Below are positions 23,825-35,725 of a DNA stretch of 64,000 nucleotides, in pieces. The DNA lies in NCBI GenBank assembly GCA_025602905.1, contig JAHLKI010000006.1, positions 930,001 to 994,000 on the forward strand, read 5' to 3'. The number at the start of each line of letters is the position of its first letter. Position 1 is the stretch's first letter. The translations under genes and the position numbers were made by a program. Source of the stretch: Phlyctochytrium arcticum. Its lineage: Eukaryota; Chytridiomycota; Chytridiomycetes; Chytridiales; Chytridiaceae. Under the pieces are notes generated by a model, which worked only from the letters and a program-made list of their open reading frames with translations, was not told the DNA's origin and made no database searches.

Positions 23825-26800
23825 ATGGTCGCGCTGACGTCTGCAGGTGCGTTGAAGAGATGGGATGGGATATCGTCCAGTCGCTCACTCAACATTCTCC
23901 TATACAGCCGGTGTGATATCCTTGCTAGATGAATCCGAAGATGCCCTCAAGGTTTACTCCCTAACAAAGCTCAATGAAGTTGTGAACCAGTTTTGGGCAG
24001 AGATCTCGGACGCAGTTCCCAAGATGTAGGGACCAAGATATCCAAAACCAACCGCAGTAGCGCCAACTCATTATTTCCATATATTAGTGAGGTTCTTTAC
24101 GAAGATGAAGGTTTCAAGCATCGTGAGCTTGCCGCGCTCGTTGCATCCAAGGTTAGCCGCATATTGTATTTCTCCATTTTCTTTTGACTTATCGGCTCGA
24201 AGGTTTATTACCACCTGGGAGAACTCGGCGAATCATTGAACTTTGCTTTGGGAGCGGGAAAGCTATTCAACATCGACGCCAGATATAAAGATGAATATGT
24301 TGAAACTATCATCTGTAAGAAAGGAGAGCAAGCAGTAAATGTCACATTCGTTTTGTAACACTTGTTTGGTAGCCAAATGTATCGACAAGTACATCGAACT
24401 TCGAGGTCGGCAGCGCGAAGACAAGAGTGTTACCATTGACCCACGCCTTGAAAACATTGTGCAAAGAATGTTCCAGCGCTGTTACGATGATGGCGAGTAC
24501 AAACAGGTATGGCATTATGTTTGCCAGTCTAGTTTATGTCGCTCATATCTCCATTACAGGCCATCGGTATTGCGCTAGAAACGATGCGGTTAGATATTTT
24601 GCAAGAGGCAGCCACAAAGGGAGATGCACAGTCTCTACTTTCGTACGTCCTTGAAGCCGCCATGACCATTGTGCAGAATCTTTCATTCCGGAATGAGGTA
24701 AGTTATCCCTGAAGGGTGTACAAGAAAGATTCTGACGTAGAAGCAGGTCTTGCGGCTACTTGTGACTTTGTATCGAAATCTGCCCGAGCCGGACTATATT
24801 TCCATTAGCCAATGCCTTGTCCACCTCAATGATCCGGCGGCATGTGCCGATCTTCTCACCAGTCTTGTGGGAAATGGGGAGGTAAAGTCATTATTGTTGC
24901 AATGTTAAGGCATACAACCCGCTAATTTTGGACTGCAGCTTCATCAATTGATCGCATACCAGATTGCGTTTGATCTTGAGGACAATGCGACACAGGACTT
25001 TTTGCAGAAAGTGGTGGCAGCACTGCCAGAAGGCGATTTCTCTGCGGTAACAGCCAAGTCAGACAAAATGGAGACTGATGAGCAGCAACCATTATTGCAG
25101 GTATTTCTGGTGACAAGCTGTTTGACGACATGATATTTATTATTGGTTACAGGAGGAATCGAATCCGAATGCAGAACTTTTCGGAAGGATAAAACACATT
25201 CTTTCTGGTGAACTTTCAATCCGATTATACCTCGAGTTCCTTGTTCGCAACAACAAAAGCGATCTTCTCATTTTGAAGAACTCGAAAGATGCCCTTGATT
25301 CCCGTAACTCTGCGTACCACTCTGCCATTACATTTGCCAATGCGTTCATGAGCGCTGGTACAACAAGCGATGAGTTTTTGCGACAGAACCTTGAATGGCT
25401 CTCAAGAGCCACTAATTGGACAAAGTTCAGTGCAACTGCTGCCTTGGGCGTCATCCATAAAGGACAGCTGGCTCAGGGTATGGCGCTCTTGGCACCGTAT
25501 CTTCCTAAGGAGGGAGTCAGTGGTTCGGAATACTCGGAGGGTGGTGCATTGTTCGCAATGGGATTGATTCACACCAACCATGGCTCTGGCGTCATCCAGT
25601 ACTTGCGAGACGCTCTAAAGAACACACAGAGTGAGGTAGTGCAGCATGGAGCTGCTCTGGGTCTCGGAGTAGCTGGCATGGCTACTGCAGACGAAGGTGA
25701 GACGCTATTTTTTAAAAGTCCCATAAGCCACTACTTATCATTATATCGTTGCTTGCAGAAATTTATGAGGATTTGAAGAATATTCTGTTCGGGGACAGTG
25801 CCGTCGCTGGTGAAGCAGCCGGACTCGTAATGGGTCTTGTTATGCTGGGTACCGGTTCTGCAAAGGCGGTAGAGGAAATGCTTTTGTATGCCCACGAAAC
25901 GCAACACGAAAAAACCATCCGCGGATTGGCCATCGGTATCGCCATGATCATGTACGGCCGTGAAGAAGAGGCGGATGTCCTCATCGAGCAGCTCGGAAAT
26001 GACAAGGTAAATAGAGAAATGATAGTACGGTTGAAATCTATCTCACTCAGCAACTGAACTTTAGGACCCAATTCTCCGGTATGGTGGAATCTACACCATT
26101 GCCATGGCGTATAGTGGCACTGGCAACAACAAGGCCATGCGTAAGCTGTTGCATGTTGCCGTCAGTGATGTCAACGACGACGTCCGAAGAGCCGCTGTTA
26201 CCGCGCTTGGATTCTTGCTTTTCCGCACGCCACGACAGGTCCCCCGAGTAGTCCAACTATTGGCGGAAAGTTACAACCCTCACGTGCGATATGGTGCCAC
26301 TCTTGCCTTGGGAATCTCTTGTGCTGGAACGGGACTGAAGGAAGCTTTGGATTTGTTGGAACCTATGACGACCGACACGGTCGATTACGTTCGACAGGGT
26401 GCCCTCATTGCCTCCGCCATGATTCTTGTACAACAAAACGATACATCCTGCTCGCGGGTTACCCCGATCAGAAAGCAGTTCGAAACGATCATCGGCGACA
26501 AGCATGAAGATGCTATGGCCAAGTTTGGCGCTGTCTTGGGACAAGGCATTATCGATGCTGGAGGCCGGAATGTTACGATCTCTCTGCAATCGTTTTCCGG
26601 ACATGCCAACATGTCTGCCATCGTCGGCATGGCCGTATTTACCCAGTTCTGGTACTGGTATCCTTTGACACATTTCCTCAGCTTGGCCTTTACACCTACG
26701 GGTATTATTGGTTTGCAAAAGGATCTTAAAGTCCCCAAATTCGACTTTATCTCCAATGCGAAACCTTCGATGTTCGCCTACCCCCCTCCAACAAAGCCTC

Positions 26801-27470
26801 CTACGGAGGAAAAAGTTGAGAAGGTAGCAACAGCAGTGTTGTCAACAACGGCGAAAGCCATTGCCCGCGCAAAGAAGGTCGACCAGCAGAGGAGGGAGAG
26901 CAGTAAAGGTCCAGATGCCATGGAAACGGTGAGTTTACTTTTTATTCCCTAGGTTCTGATTGGGCCTCTAATATAGATGTGGGACAGGATGAAAAGGAGC
27001 CTGACACGCCCGTTGCAAAGGAAGCTGGAGAATCACAAGCCGCAGGCGACAAACAACCCGCGACTGCCGGAACTGGCGCCGCTGCAGCTACTACCGCAGG
27101 GGGTGAAACCGCCACCAAAGACCCAGCCAAACGCAAAAAGCGTCGGGAGGAGTCCTCCGAGTTGTTGACCAACATGGCCCGTGTCGTGCCCGCTCAAGTC
27201 AAGCACATCAAATTTAAGCCAGATAGTCGATACGTGCCTGTCAAGAAGGCTTCGTTCGGTGGAATCACCATTTTGCAGGACCGGCGATCGGGCGAACCGG
27301 AAGAATTGATTGAGCTGAAGGATTTGGGTGAGTGCCATCTTGACATGACATTTAAAGCGACATCGCTGATCAGTCTCAATGAAATAGCCGTCTCTGCCTC
27401 AACAACCGCCAATCCTGAAGAGGAAGCTGAACCTGGTCCACCCGCACCATTTGAATACCGCGAAGATTAG
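23825..27470 (+). CDS. RPN2: 26S proteasome regulatory subunit RPN2 (PSMD1), 12 exons
   Basis: Largest non-ATPase subunit of the 19S base; a scaffold for ubiquitin receptors and shuttle factors. The start MVALTSA lies in a 22-bp first exon (23825-23846), joined to [20 protein letters not shown] at 23908. Landmarks: [40 protein letters not shown], then proteasome/cyclosome repeats between about 25380 and 26640 ([98 protein letters not shown]). These are followed by [18 protein letters not shown], an Ala/Lys/Pro-rich insert with AAAATTAGG, and the C-terminal beta domain ([20 protein letters not shown]). Ends EYRED. Only the extreme N-terminal splice sites are less certain. Confidence 0.97.
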
Positions 27471-27607
27471 ATTGTATGGCCTTATTAAGTTTTTGAGGTG
27501 GTGTAAAAATAACAGAAAGATCAAGTTTAATTCTATGGTAGTCATGGCAGACCCTGTAGTATGGTGTATGATCTGGTGTAGGATGAGATGTGAGAGAGAA
27601 TGAGGAC

Positions 27608-28328
27608 CTAGTGACACGCTGCTGCCTTCGGAGGTGGAAGTGAAGACCGTTGGAAGACGTAAAATCCAGAGATGGCTCCTGCCACCATCGACAAGCAGAG
27701 GAAACCGTTCATCGACATAAAAACCATCACTGCATCATGAGATCGGTCAGTATTCGTGGCGTATGAGAACGACAAGTTGACATACTGAGAAGGTATCCGA
27801 CAAAGAATTCCAAACCGTGAAGCAAGGCCCTTTGGACTTGAAGCCGTCTAGTTCTGTTCCCCGTATTACCACTGATGCCTACGTACACTTGTGAGGTCTT
27901 TCAAATATACCTTATGTGATTTCTCCCTTCCATCTCAACTACCAACATTCGATCCCTTTCTGCTCTGAAGGTCCGGTAATACTCAAAGCTACATGTGAGC
28001 AAATCAATGATCAATCAATCAAATCATTCCTCGTTTTGCACATACAAGTACGTCGCGAGATATGTCAGGATAGACGCCAGTAGTATAGATCTCAGTCCGT
28101 CTGTTCGCCATGATTCAAAAATGATTGTAGTATCTATTTGTGGGGGGATCGTTCAGCTGGTTGTTTGCTTTTGTGCAAGAGTCGGCAACGTTTCAGACCA
28201 TAGCTCCAGTTCCACACCATGGACATTGAGTGTCCACCCACACCACTACTATGGGCGGTACCTGCTGCCGTTGCTGCAACGTCAGGCATGTGGTGGCCAG
28301 CATGGTTCATGTGTTCTGAGTGATCCAT
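27608..28328 (-). CDS. CTR-family high-affinity copper transporter, five exons, 159 aa
   Basis: Trimeric Cu(I) importer of the plasma or vacuolar membrane. Exons: 28328-28199, 28133-28046, 27988-27911, 27847-27786, 27729-27608, all in phase. The N-terminus is a Met/His copper-binding ectodomain (MDHSEHMNHAGHHM, GGHSMSMVWNW). Then SYDTTIIFESWR leads into TM1 (GLRSILLASILTYLATYFF), a basic loop (EYYRTFRAERDRM), TM2 with the MxxxM copper-selectivity motif (MMVFMSMNGF) and TM3 with the GxxxG packing motif (GAISGFY). The tail KAAACH carries a Cys-His pair similar to the HCH end of other CTRs. The start shown is the Met before DHSEH; the frame is open further upstream. The 89-bp gap to the divergent DCTN6 gene must hold both promoters. 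Confidence 0.93.
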
Positions 28329-28417
28329 TTCCAACGATTGCAACACGTTGTTTTGGCGAAGCTTGCCCATCAATTCAGCCGCGTCAAACTCAAGAAACAA
28401 TTCACACACAACATGAA
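28329..28417. promoter_or_regulatory. 89-bp bidirectional promoter gap, CTR transporter / DCTN6
   Basis: The two start codons are only 89 bp apart on opposite strands. In fungi CTR genes are often controlled by copper-sensing regulators; I saw no unambiguous Mac1- or Cuf1-type element here. Confidence 0.45.
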
Positions 28418-29183
28418 ATGATCTCGCGGGCCGCAACGACAACCGGAGTACCACCGACCGAAGTAGACCATGAAGGGGACTCAATACTACCTACTGCCAA
28501 CCTGATCTTCGAGGGCGCCACGGTCGACTCCAATGTCACGTTCGGCGAAGGGAATGTTGTCCACCCCCGTTGCAGAATTATGAGTGAAGGGGGTGGACCC
28601 ATTATCCTCGGCGACCGCAATATTATCGAGGAGGGAGTGACTATCGTCAACCGGTGCCTATCTCATAGTACTTTTGTTATTTCGGTTTTCTGAACGTTTA
28701 TTGAGCAGTATTGTAGATCGGCCGAGGCACTGATTATTGGAAACATGAATTTGTTCTCAATTTATTCTCAATTCGAAGGGAAATCGGTGGGCAATGGATG
28801 CATTTTGGAGGCAAGAGGTATACACAGCAAAATGGCATTGAGATCGGAATCCGGGGAGAGAAATTAAGGTCAAATCTAGCGCAAGTCGCCCAGGATTGCT
28901 CGGTCGGCGACAATTGCATTATCGGAGTAAAGTGCGCAACCGGCCCTGGAGAAAGTATACCCCCCAGCACTGCACTGTACGGCAATCCCATTTCACGACG
29001 TGCTCTGGCAAGCAGCAGTAGCGTTACGCATAACCATTTGCACAACCAGCATTTGGCATATCTTGTTGAGGTGATCACTGGAATGCTTGCTTTTGCCGGT
29101 GTCATTCTCTGCTCTGGACCAAGTTCTCACACTCTTTTTAATAGGTGCTACCCAAATTCCTTCATACTCGTCCTGCTGCCTGA
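28418..29183 (+). CDS. DCTN6: dynactin subunit 6 (p27), 188 aa
   Basis: Pointed-end complex subunit of dynactin, the dynein cofactor that caps the Arp1 filament and helps recruit cargo. Exons: 28418-28653, 28717-28817, 28880-29070, 29145-29183, in phase. The protein is a left-handed beta helix of hexapeptide repeats: IFEGATVDSNVTFGEGNVVH, PRCRIMSEGGGPIILGDRNI, IEEGVTIVNR, then IIGNMNLFSIYSQFEG, VGNGCILEARAQVAQDCSVG, DNCIIGVKCATGPGE. It ends with the helix NQHLAYLVEVLPKFLHTRPA. Length equals that of animal DCTN6 (about 190 aa). The start is the only ATG giving the repeat frame. Confidence 0.92.
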
Positions 29184-29915
29184 GACTGCCACGCTATCTT
29201 GTCGGATTCCCTCCCTGTATATAGACATCAGACATGGTAGATGTCAAATCCCCCATCATCCATAGTCTTTCGTCCCCGTCTTCCCTGGCTGTTTCATGTA
29301 TCATGTATCATATATCCAAATCCCTGCAAAGCCTAGGTGTAAGAATATCCTGTTGAACGTATCCAATCCTGACGCGTTCAGAGCGCGCCAAAAGTCAACC
29401 GATTTTTTACCTCCGCTTTCTCCCTGGCAATCCGCATCCTCATCTCTTTTCCCAACTATTTTTACCATCGGATTTTGTGCAGAATCATTGAGCCTCAAGT
29501 GATCGTCAAGAGCCCACGATTGCACATCTACCGACAGTCTCTGTCAGGAGTTGGTGCGCTGCTGGAGTCTGTTGCTGCGCGGGCTGAGAGAGCACTTCCA
29601 CTTGGACAGACTCCCCTCTTCCCGTCGTCCAACAGGTATGAAAGAGGTTCTTGTCCCCTCCACAAGCTGGCCATAACAAGGACCGCACGGTAGCGAAGAG
29701 CTGTGAGGGCGCGAAGGAGGATCCTCTCAGATCCACTGCCGGCAGCGGAATCTGAGCAGTGAACTGTCACTGAACGATCACTTTGCAAGCGGTGAGTTAT
29801 CCACTTTTTAAAACTATTTTATACTTCCTGTCCATGCTCATGACCGGGTTCAACTCAGTAGATCTCGCTTCTCTAGCGTCACATACCCCTTCAATCAAGG
29901 CCCTCCAGGTATCCT
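29184..29915. other. intergenic, 732 bp
   Basis: Between the DCTN6 stop and the next plus-strand gene. The reading frames found (about 70-85 codons) overlap one another on both strands and lack splice continuity. A short ATGTATC repeat lies at about 29297-29311. It probably holds the promoter and 5' untranslated region of the downstream gene. Confidence 0.45.
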
Positions 29916-31784
29916 ATGGACGTTCTCAACGCTTCAACATGGCGATCTACGGCTCAGAATGTGAAACAAAAGTTCAAAAATCGGGAATCATGGAATGTAG
30001 GAAGAACTAATTCAGAAAAAGGAGGCGGGCCAGTCAGGGACGACTTTCCTTGCACTCCACTCGGCATGGCGGAGCCTGGGCTCTTTGGACCGGAAATTCG
30101 CCGAAATTCCGGCTTACTGTCACTCGGCCCTGAGCCAACGTCACATGAAGACATGTTGAGCAATTGTGGTATCAGCTCATTGCCTTCTGAGACGGCAAAG
30201 GGCTTACTTTTGCCGCGACCAGCTCAATCTCCTACCATGTCACGGACAAGGGCCGCGTCTGCCTCGGGAATGCGTGAGAGACTGGGTCGACAGAAGGTCG
30301 TCAAGGCGTTCAGGGAACTATTTAAAAAGGAATCGGGTAGACCATCACATCCTCCTACGATTTTGGAGTCCGTAGACTACTCTCTCACGCTAGTTAATCA
30401 CACAAGGGAAGACGCCTCAGCAACGTGGAGTCACGGCAGAGGACAGCTTCACCGACCTTCACATCCCCCCTTAAACCGTCTTTTCGCCGGGGTTGAACAG
30501 GGTGATGGTTATGCAGACGACCATACGGGGAGTGATGCATTATCAACCAAGGAGCACAAGGGGTCTTTGGATCGAAAGAAGTTTCGCCGCTCATCAGTCG
30601 CAACTCTGGGACATCCTCAGAAACGGTTGTCTATTGCTGACTTGCTTGGTGTATTCTCCAAACGTAAATCGGGCAATACAGTATCGGAAGAACATGACTC
30701 CTCTGCCCCGCTGGCGGTGCAAGGTAGCGACGATGGGCCATCTGATTCACCATCAAGTCCTTTACCGGAATACCTCAATGCTCAGGACGTCCGCTCCTCT
30801 GATCAAGCCACTGAAGTGCAACATGGCCGTTTTACCGTCATCCGACAACGGCTGGTCAGCCAGTTGCAAACTAAGAAGCGAATCTTTACATATGAGCGAT
30901 CGGAAAGACACGAGGATGCCGAGCGCATCCATGTGCTGGGAAAGGAAGAATTTCGCGATGAAACTTCGTCGGACAGGAGGGACAGGTCTTCGGGTGCGCG
31001 AGCAGCATCGCCTTCTTCTTGGAACTCAAGTGACCAAACCTTAACAACCCCCTACCAGCAAGGCTCCTTCCCACGCCGTTCTCCTGACATGACCAGGTTC
31101 TCACCTCAAGAAGGATCGTATATGTGCTCAAGTATATTGCCACCTCCGCCCCGGACGAGTCAGGAACAACACGCCAAATTTGTAGAAGCTCTTGAGGCAG
31201 TCCAACCTCACTTTCTTCAGTCTGTATCGCCTGTGCCCACCAGCGAGGCCAAACAGCTGGCTTTAGACCCATCGGGAAGATCGACCGACGAAGAATCTAT
31301 CAAATCATACAAGACCGCGATTGCCTCTCCCTGTCCTTCTCCATCGAACCCTCCCATCCATGATTTTGCAACTTTTATGGTGTCAGATTCCACACTTGTA
31401 GATGATCCTGCTGCACCAAAGCCAAATCCCGCCAAATCAGACACCAACAGCGTTTTGACTATTGCAACGCAAAACTCATCGCCCGCCGACTCTCATCAAC
31501 TCACCGTCTCGTCAACGGTCACCAGTAAATCCGGTCGGACATTCACCCTCCAGCGTCTTCTTCCCCGCGATACATCGACTATATCGCTTGACGCGGTTCA
31601 AGGACCCAAAAAGCCCCGAGGGGTCCCTTGTGAGACCGAGTCTGCTCCGGCTGCCCATGTATATCACATACCCCTCCCACCGACCAGACTCAGCGGAGAG
31701 AGTTTGGCCATATCCCGACGCAGTGCCAGTAGCGAAGCGGGATTGCTATACATGGATGGATTACAAATGCGGGCCACGACTTAA
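29916..31784 (+). CDS. hypothetical disordered Ser/Pro-rich protein, 622 aa
   Basis: Not recognised. One long uninterrupted exon, unusual among the intron-rich neighbours. Composition is high in Ser, Pro, Arg and Thr throughout, with many potential phosphorylation sites, and no membrane segment or folded domain is obvious. Possible short helical elements are RQKVVKAFRELFKKESGR near residue 130, QKRLSIADLLGVFSKRKSG near 240, and RFTVIRQRLVSQLQTKKR near 305. The C-terminal motif STVTSKSGRTFTLQRLLPRD looks like the most conserved-type stretch. The N-terminus MDVLNASTWRSTAQNVKQKF could be amphipathic. It may be a signalling or polarity scaffold, but that is speculation. Confidence 0.7.
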   Translation: MDVLNASTWRSTAQNVKQKFKNRESWNVGRTNSEKGGGPVRDDFPCTPLGMAEPGLFGPEIRRNSGLLSLGPEPTSHEDMLSNCGISSLPSETAKGLLLPRPAQSPTMSRTRAASASGMRERLGRQKVVKAFRELFKKESGRPSHPPTILESVDYSLTLVNHTREDASATWSHGRGQLHRPSHPPLNRLFAGVEQGDGYADDHTGSDALSTKEHKGSLDRKKFRRSSVATLGHPQKRLSIADLLGVFSKRKSGNTVSEEHDSSAPLAVQGSDDGPSDSPSSPLPEYLNAQDVRSSDQATEVQHGRFTVIRQRLVSQLQTKKRIFTYERSERHEDAERIHVLGKEEFRDETSSDRRDRSSGARAASPSSWNSSDQTLTTPYQQGSFPRRSPDMTRFSPQEGSYMCSSILPPPPRTSQEQHAKFVEALEAVQPHFLQSVSPVPTSEAKQLALDPSGRSTDEESIKSYKTAIASPCPSPSNPPIHDFATFMVSDSTLVDDPAAPKPNPAKSDTNSVLTIATQNSSPADSHQLTVSSTVTSKSGRTFTLQRLLPRDTSTISLDAVQGPKKPRGVPCETESAPAAHVYHIPLPPTRLSGESLAISRRSASSEAGLLYMDGLQMRATT

Positions 31785-32393
31785 TTATCTTCCGCCGCAT
31801 CTATACCCTTTACAAAACCCATTTAACTCACTCTAGTCTTAATTCGATCGATACCCCCACATACTTTATTCTCGTCTTCAAGAAGCCCTCCGACTCTTCT
31901 AGATGTCTCTTGTGCCAGTCTCCTCACGGTGAAATCTGCCCCTTATGCTTCGCTCCAACCCCTACATCTTTAGATTTCTTTTTATATATACGTACATTTG
32001 GTTGCCTTTGTATATATGTACTCGTATACCCCGGTCTGCCCGCCTCATGCTAAAGACTTTGCTCAGTTGTCATTATATTATCACCCGATGAATTGCACTG
32101 TTTGGCGGCATACCTGACCCATTGAAGCCCGCCGAAAAAAAAGATGTCTCTGTTGGGAAAAGTATCCCGCGCTAATGCACGGGCGCTCATCATATGCTTG
32201 CTGTGCGAAGGGTGAACCGCTTCGAAGGCGTGAAAACTTTTGCGCCATGGGGCGCGTCAAATCTGTACAGAGTTTTCGACATGAGGCGGACACCAACAAG
32301 ACTGAGCAATATATAGCAAAAGACATAAAGTACAAGAGCGAATCAGAGCGGTTTGTCTCTCTCAGGGTTCAAGACTATTTATCAGACTCTCTC
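31785..32393. other. intergenic between convergent genes
   Basis: 3' flanks of the disordered-protein gene and STT3. AT-rich runs (tatatata-type near 31982-32025) occur; no coding or RNA gene was recognised. Confidence 0.5.
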
Positions 32394-35103
32394 CTACTCA
32401 TCGCGACGCGTACGACGCCCTGAGGTCTTGATGCGGCTTCTTCGTCGTCGTTTCTTGCCAAATCTACAAATGCGATCAACAACGTTTAGTTAAACCAAAT
32501 GCAACGCGCATCAGAGGGGATTTTTATGCTTACGTGGATGCAGCAGGTAATGTCCGACCAATGTTGTCTGGTTTCTTGACTTGGTAGATTCGAACGATCC
32601 AATTTTCAGTCGTGTATGCTGAAATTTAGAAACAAAATGAGATCCAAGGCGGTCCAAGAAAAAAAGGCAATCTTACCTTCATCAACATGTGTCAGTTTGA
32701 TGGGGGTGTTGGGAATCACCGCTCCACGGACACTGTCTTGAGCTGGCCCTCCTCCAAACAGCTCTGGGAATCGGTAGTAACTCAATTTGTACATCAAGCT
32801 GTTTTTCATGGTTGGCGATGCTTGGTCGTCCACTCGGTATTCACCGCGTGGAGTGAAAAAGTCCCGTTCGGTCACATCTTTGGGGAAGACACCTTCTCCG
32901 ATACGGACCATCCACAAAAATTTGTTAATATCATCGCCAGAGTATCCGATAGCTCCGCCAAAAATGACCAAAATGTAGTCCACGTCCAACTTGCGCATAA
33001 TTTGATAGGCTGCATCTTCGGGAGAAGACATGGCTTTGCCAACCGTGGCAATGTGCGTGTTGTTCCAGGTGTTGTTATCGACCAAGACGGTACGGTTCGA
33101 CATACCCGTAATCTGGTAGCCGTAATCCCACCATGACATAATTTTGGCTTTTTCATCAGTGTTTTGTCGGAGCCAGTAGTAGGCCTCACGGAAGTCATCA
33201 ATGATGTGTTGCGAGCCGTCGTGGCGGCGAGAAGCGAGAACAATTGATGGGGAAGAGTACGCATTGGAGGTCACCCACGTACAATGGAACGCGAATTGCG
33301 CCAAGATCAGGGTCAAAGGAATGACCACGGCAAGCTTTGCTTCACGGCTCCAAATGTAAAGAGCTGAGCCAAGTCGTTTCCTGTCGACCTTGACGGGCTT
33401 GCCTTTCTTGTCGACGGCTGACACCACGACGGGAGATTCTGGTGGTGGAGGGCTCTTTTTCAAAAACGTGTCCAACGCCGTGGAAATGGCAATAGCCGCC
33501 GCAACACAAACAATTGGGGTCAAAGTAAGCATCAGTCGAACCATGACACCCGCAAAGTAAGCGGCTGTAACAGTGTAAAGAATTACGAAAACGTGCTCAT
33601 CGCGCAATTCCTATATAAAAAAAGTTGAAGGACGATCGGTTGTGGCTTATTCGAGGGCCACCTACTTGGAAGCAGAAATAGATGCCAGCGGGGAAAAGAA
33701 CCATCAACAGCTGCAAGTCGAAGAAGAAAGAGGTCCAAGCGGTCGGCTGATGTTCAGACACAGACGCAATGATAGGAATGTGGATCTTGGCGTATCCGGT
33801 ATCCCAGAGAGAGTAAAATCGGCCTGTCCATGGGGCAATGTATCCTCCAACAGTAAGCGCAACGAGTCCGGCAAGTCCCAACAGGAAAAATCCGGAAATG
33901 AGCCCGTAGAACAGTACTTTGAACTGGTTTGACGATAGATGTCCACGGATAAATTCGACAAATGCAACAATCTGCAAAAGCCCAAAAATTCCTGTATGAG
34001 GAAGCCCCTATTAGAAAACGTGCATGACGTTAATTTTGAAGTGCACCGACCTAGAGCAGCCATATGCTCGCTAGTTCTAGTGGGCTGAAAGCCCACGAAG
34101 GGGATAAGCATGGAGGATATTGTTCCAATCACATAAAATGTGCAGTAGGATACGTAGAGCCTGGGTGAGTATCGACCCATCAAGATCAAAACGAATACGT
34201 GCAACGGAATCAAGTTTGTGATGAATACGTAACCGCCCCATGCAGATACCATCCAGAAATAAAAGATTCCGGTCAAGGCTCCGTAGAAGGCCGATCCAAT
34301 TTTGACAGCCTTGATCCACAAGTAGAACGTGTAGACCAGGAGAAAGATGGCAATACCCTCATTATCATACGAGCCCGCGACGGATCGGGAGATGTATCCT
34401 GGGGCAATGCCAATGAAAGCAGCGGCAAAGAGGCCTGCGGCAGAGTTCTTCATTTCTGATGTCAAAAGATAGGCGGCAACAGCGGTGAATGCAGAGAATA
34501 GAGGCGCGAGAAACACGCAAACTTCACGGATATGAATAGGAAAGTGCAACGCGTTGAGAACCTTGTGGATGAGACCAGCGGTAATCATGATCCCAGGGTA
34601 GACAGTTCCACCGACAACACGGCCCAGCGGATACCATGAGAGCTCATCAAACCTGGGTTTTGGTTCAGGATTTTGAGTGCCACGTAATAAAACAGGAGAC
34701 GTACCAGTTTACGAAATCGTAGTAGCCATGTTCAACCAGTTCGATAGTTGTGCGGTAGTTAAACCTAAATTGGCATTATCAGATGAGAAGATCTTTCATG
34801 TAGGTCTCCCATCATGATCATACCAAGGATCAAATTCATGAATAACACTCTCTGTTGAGGGGTACAAGAGTTAGCTACCAAGGATAACATTAACCCCGTC
34901 CTTCTGAAGACCTACCAAATCGAAGAATAGAAAACAGCCGCGACGAAAACGCCAAAATTGCCACTAGCGAAAGTACGGTCATACGCAGCCATGCCGCCTC
35001 TGTGAATAAAAATCGGCACGCTCTTAGTCAAAGTGATCTTCCAGCATCGGCTTCAAGGGGGATGGGATGCAAACGTACCACTCGAGGGATTCAAGCCCAG
35101 CAT
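32394..35103 (-). CDS. STT3: STT3, catalytic subunit of oligosaccharyltransferase
   Basis: Transfers the dolichol-linked glycan to Asn-X-Ser/Thr sites in the ER lumen. The model starts at 35103 with MLGLNPSS spliced to [20 protein letters not shown] (TM1), and continues through short exons carrying [12 protein letters not shown] and FNYRTT sequences (first catalytic Asp), [13 protein letters not shown] and [12 protein letters not shown]. Long membrane blocks follow, with [20 protein letters not shown] and the [10 protein letters not shown] motif of external loop 5. The lumenal domain begins after KFN-type sequence and carries the catalytic WWDYGYQI signature, [19 protein letters not shown] and a DK-type region near [15 protein letters not shown]. 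The basic tail [20 protein letters not shown] ends at 32394. About nine or more exons; the borders between 34600 and 35000 are approximate. Confidence 0.96.
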
Positions 35104-35725
35104 CCCAACGATTGCTCCTGTGCAGCTACTAGGTTGGAAACTTGCTGGCTGCTAGTCGATCCTTGTGGTTTGGTCTGACTGAACGGGCTGGTTTCTCTTA
35201 GATCATCTGCAAGTGTTCTGGACTGACGACGAAGCGCTGGCGACGCATCGCCTTCCTGGGGTTAGGGTTCGCATGTCACGTTAATTTTGTCCAATTGCCA
35301 ATGAATCTGCCAATGTCCCCCTCTAAGCGCTCTCTCTATATATCCTGCTATTGCCATGATGAATACACCAGGTTCAGCCTCGAGAGATGTGGGCACTTTC
35401 AGCTCATTAATCATCCAGGCGAATTGAGTCGGCATATGTAACACATGCAACCCGAGTATCTTACTACCTGTCCCCAAATCAATCCGCGGGATGATACTCC
35501 TTTCCTTCAATACGGAACCACTACGAGCAGGACAGAAAGTATGGAGATGCTGGACCACTCGACAAATGTAGCAAATGCCGTACAAGGCCCCCCATCTCTA
35601 CTGTGCAAAATGTGCTTCATTGGAACAAACAAGTATGAGGCGTGTAATTTTCCATTGTAACAGTAGCGGTATCAGGTATGGTAGTGTCCTAGGATCGTAG
35701 TAAATTAAGGTGGTGCAGGAGACAA
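35104..35725. other. intergenic upstream of STT3
   Basis: Holds the STT3 promoter and the 3' flank of the Erf4-like gene. Frames of 70-107 codons here have no support. A short ttagggtt at 35261-35268 is too small to be telomeric. Confidence 0.45.

Noticed and set aside
27995..28413. upstream extension of the DCTN6 frame to 27995
   Set aside because: It overlaps four exons of the copper transporter on the other strand; the beta-helix begins only after 28418.
30493..31044. 183-codon frame overlapping the 622-aa protein
   Set aside because: Same strand, different frame inside a longer, better-composed frame; no independent support.
35255..35270. ggggttagggtt, possible interstitial telomere repeat
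   Set aside because: Fewer than two TTAGGG units; expected by chance.
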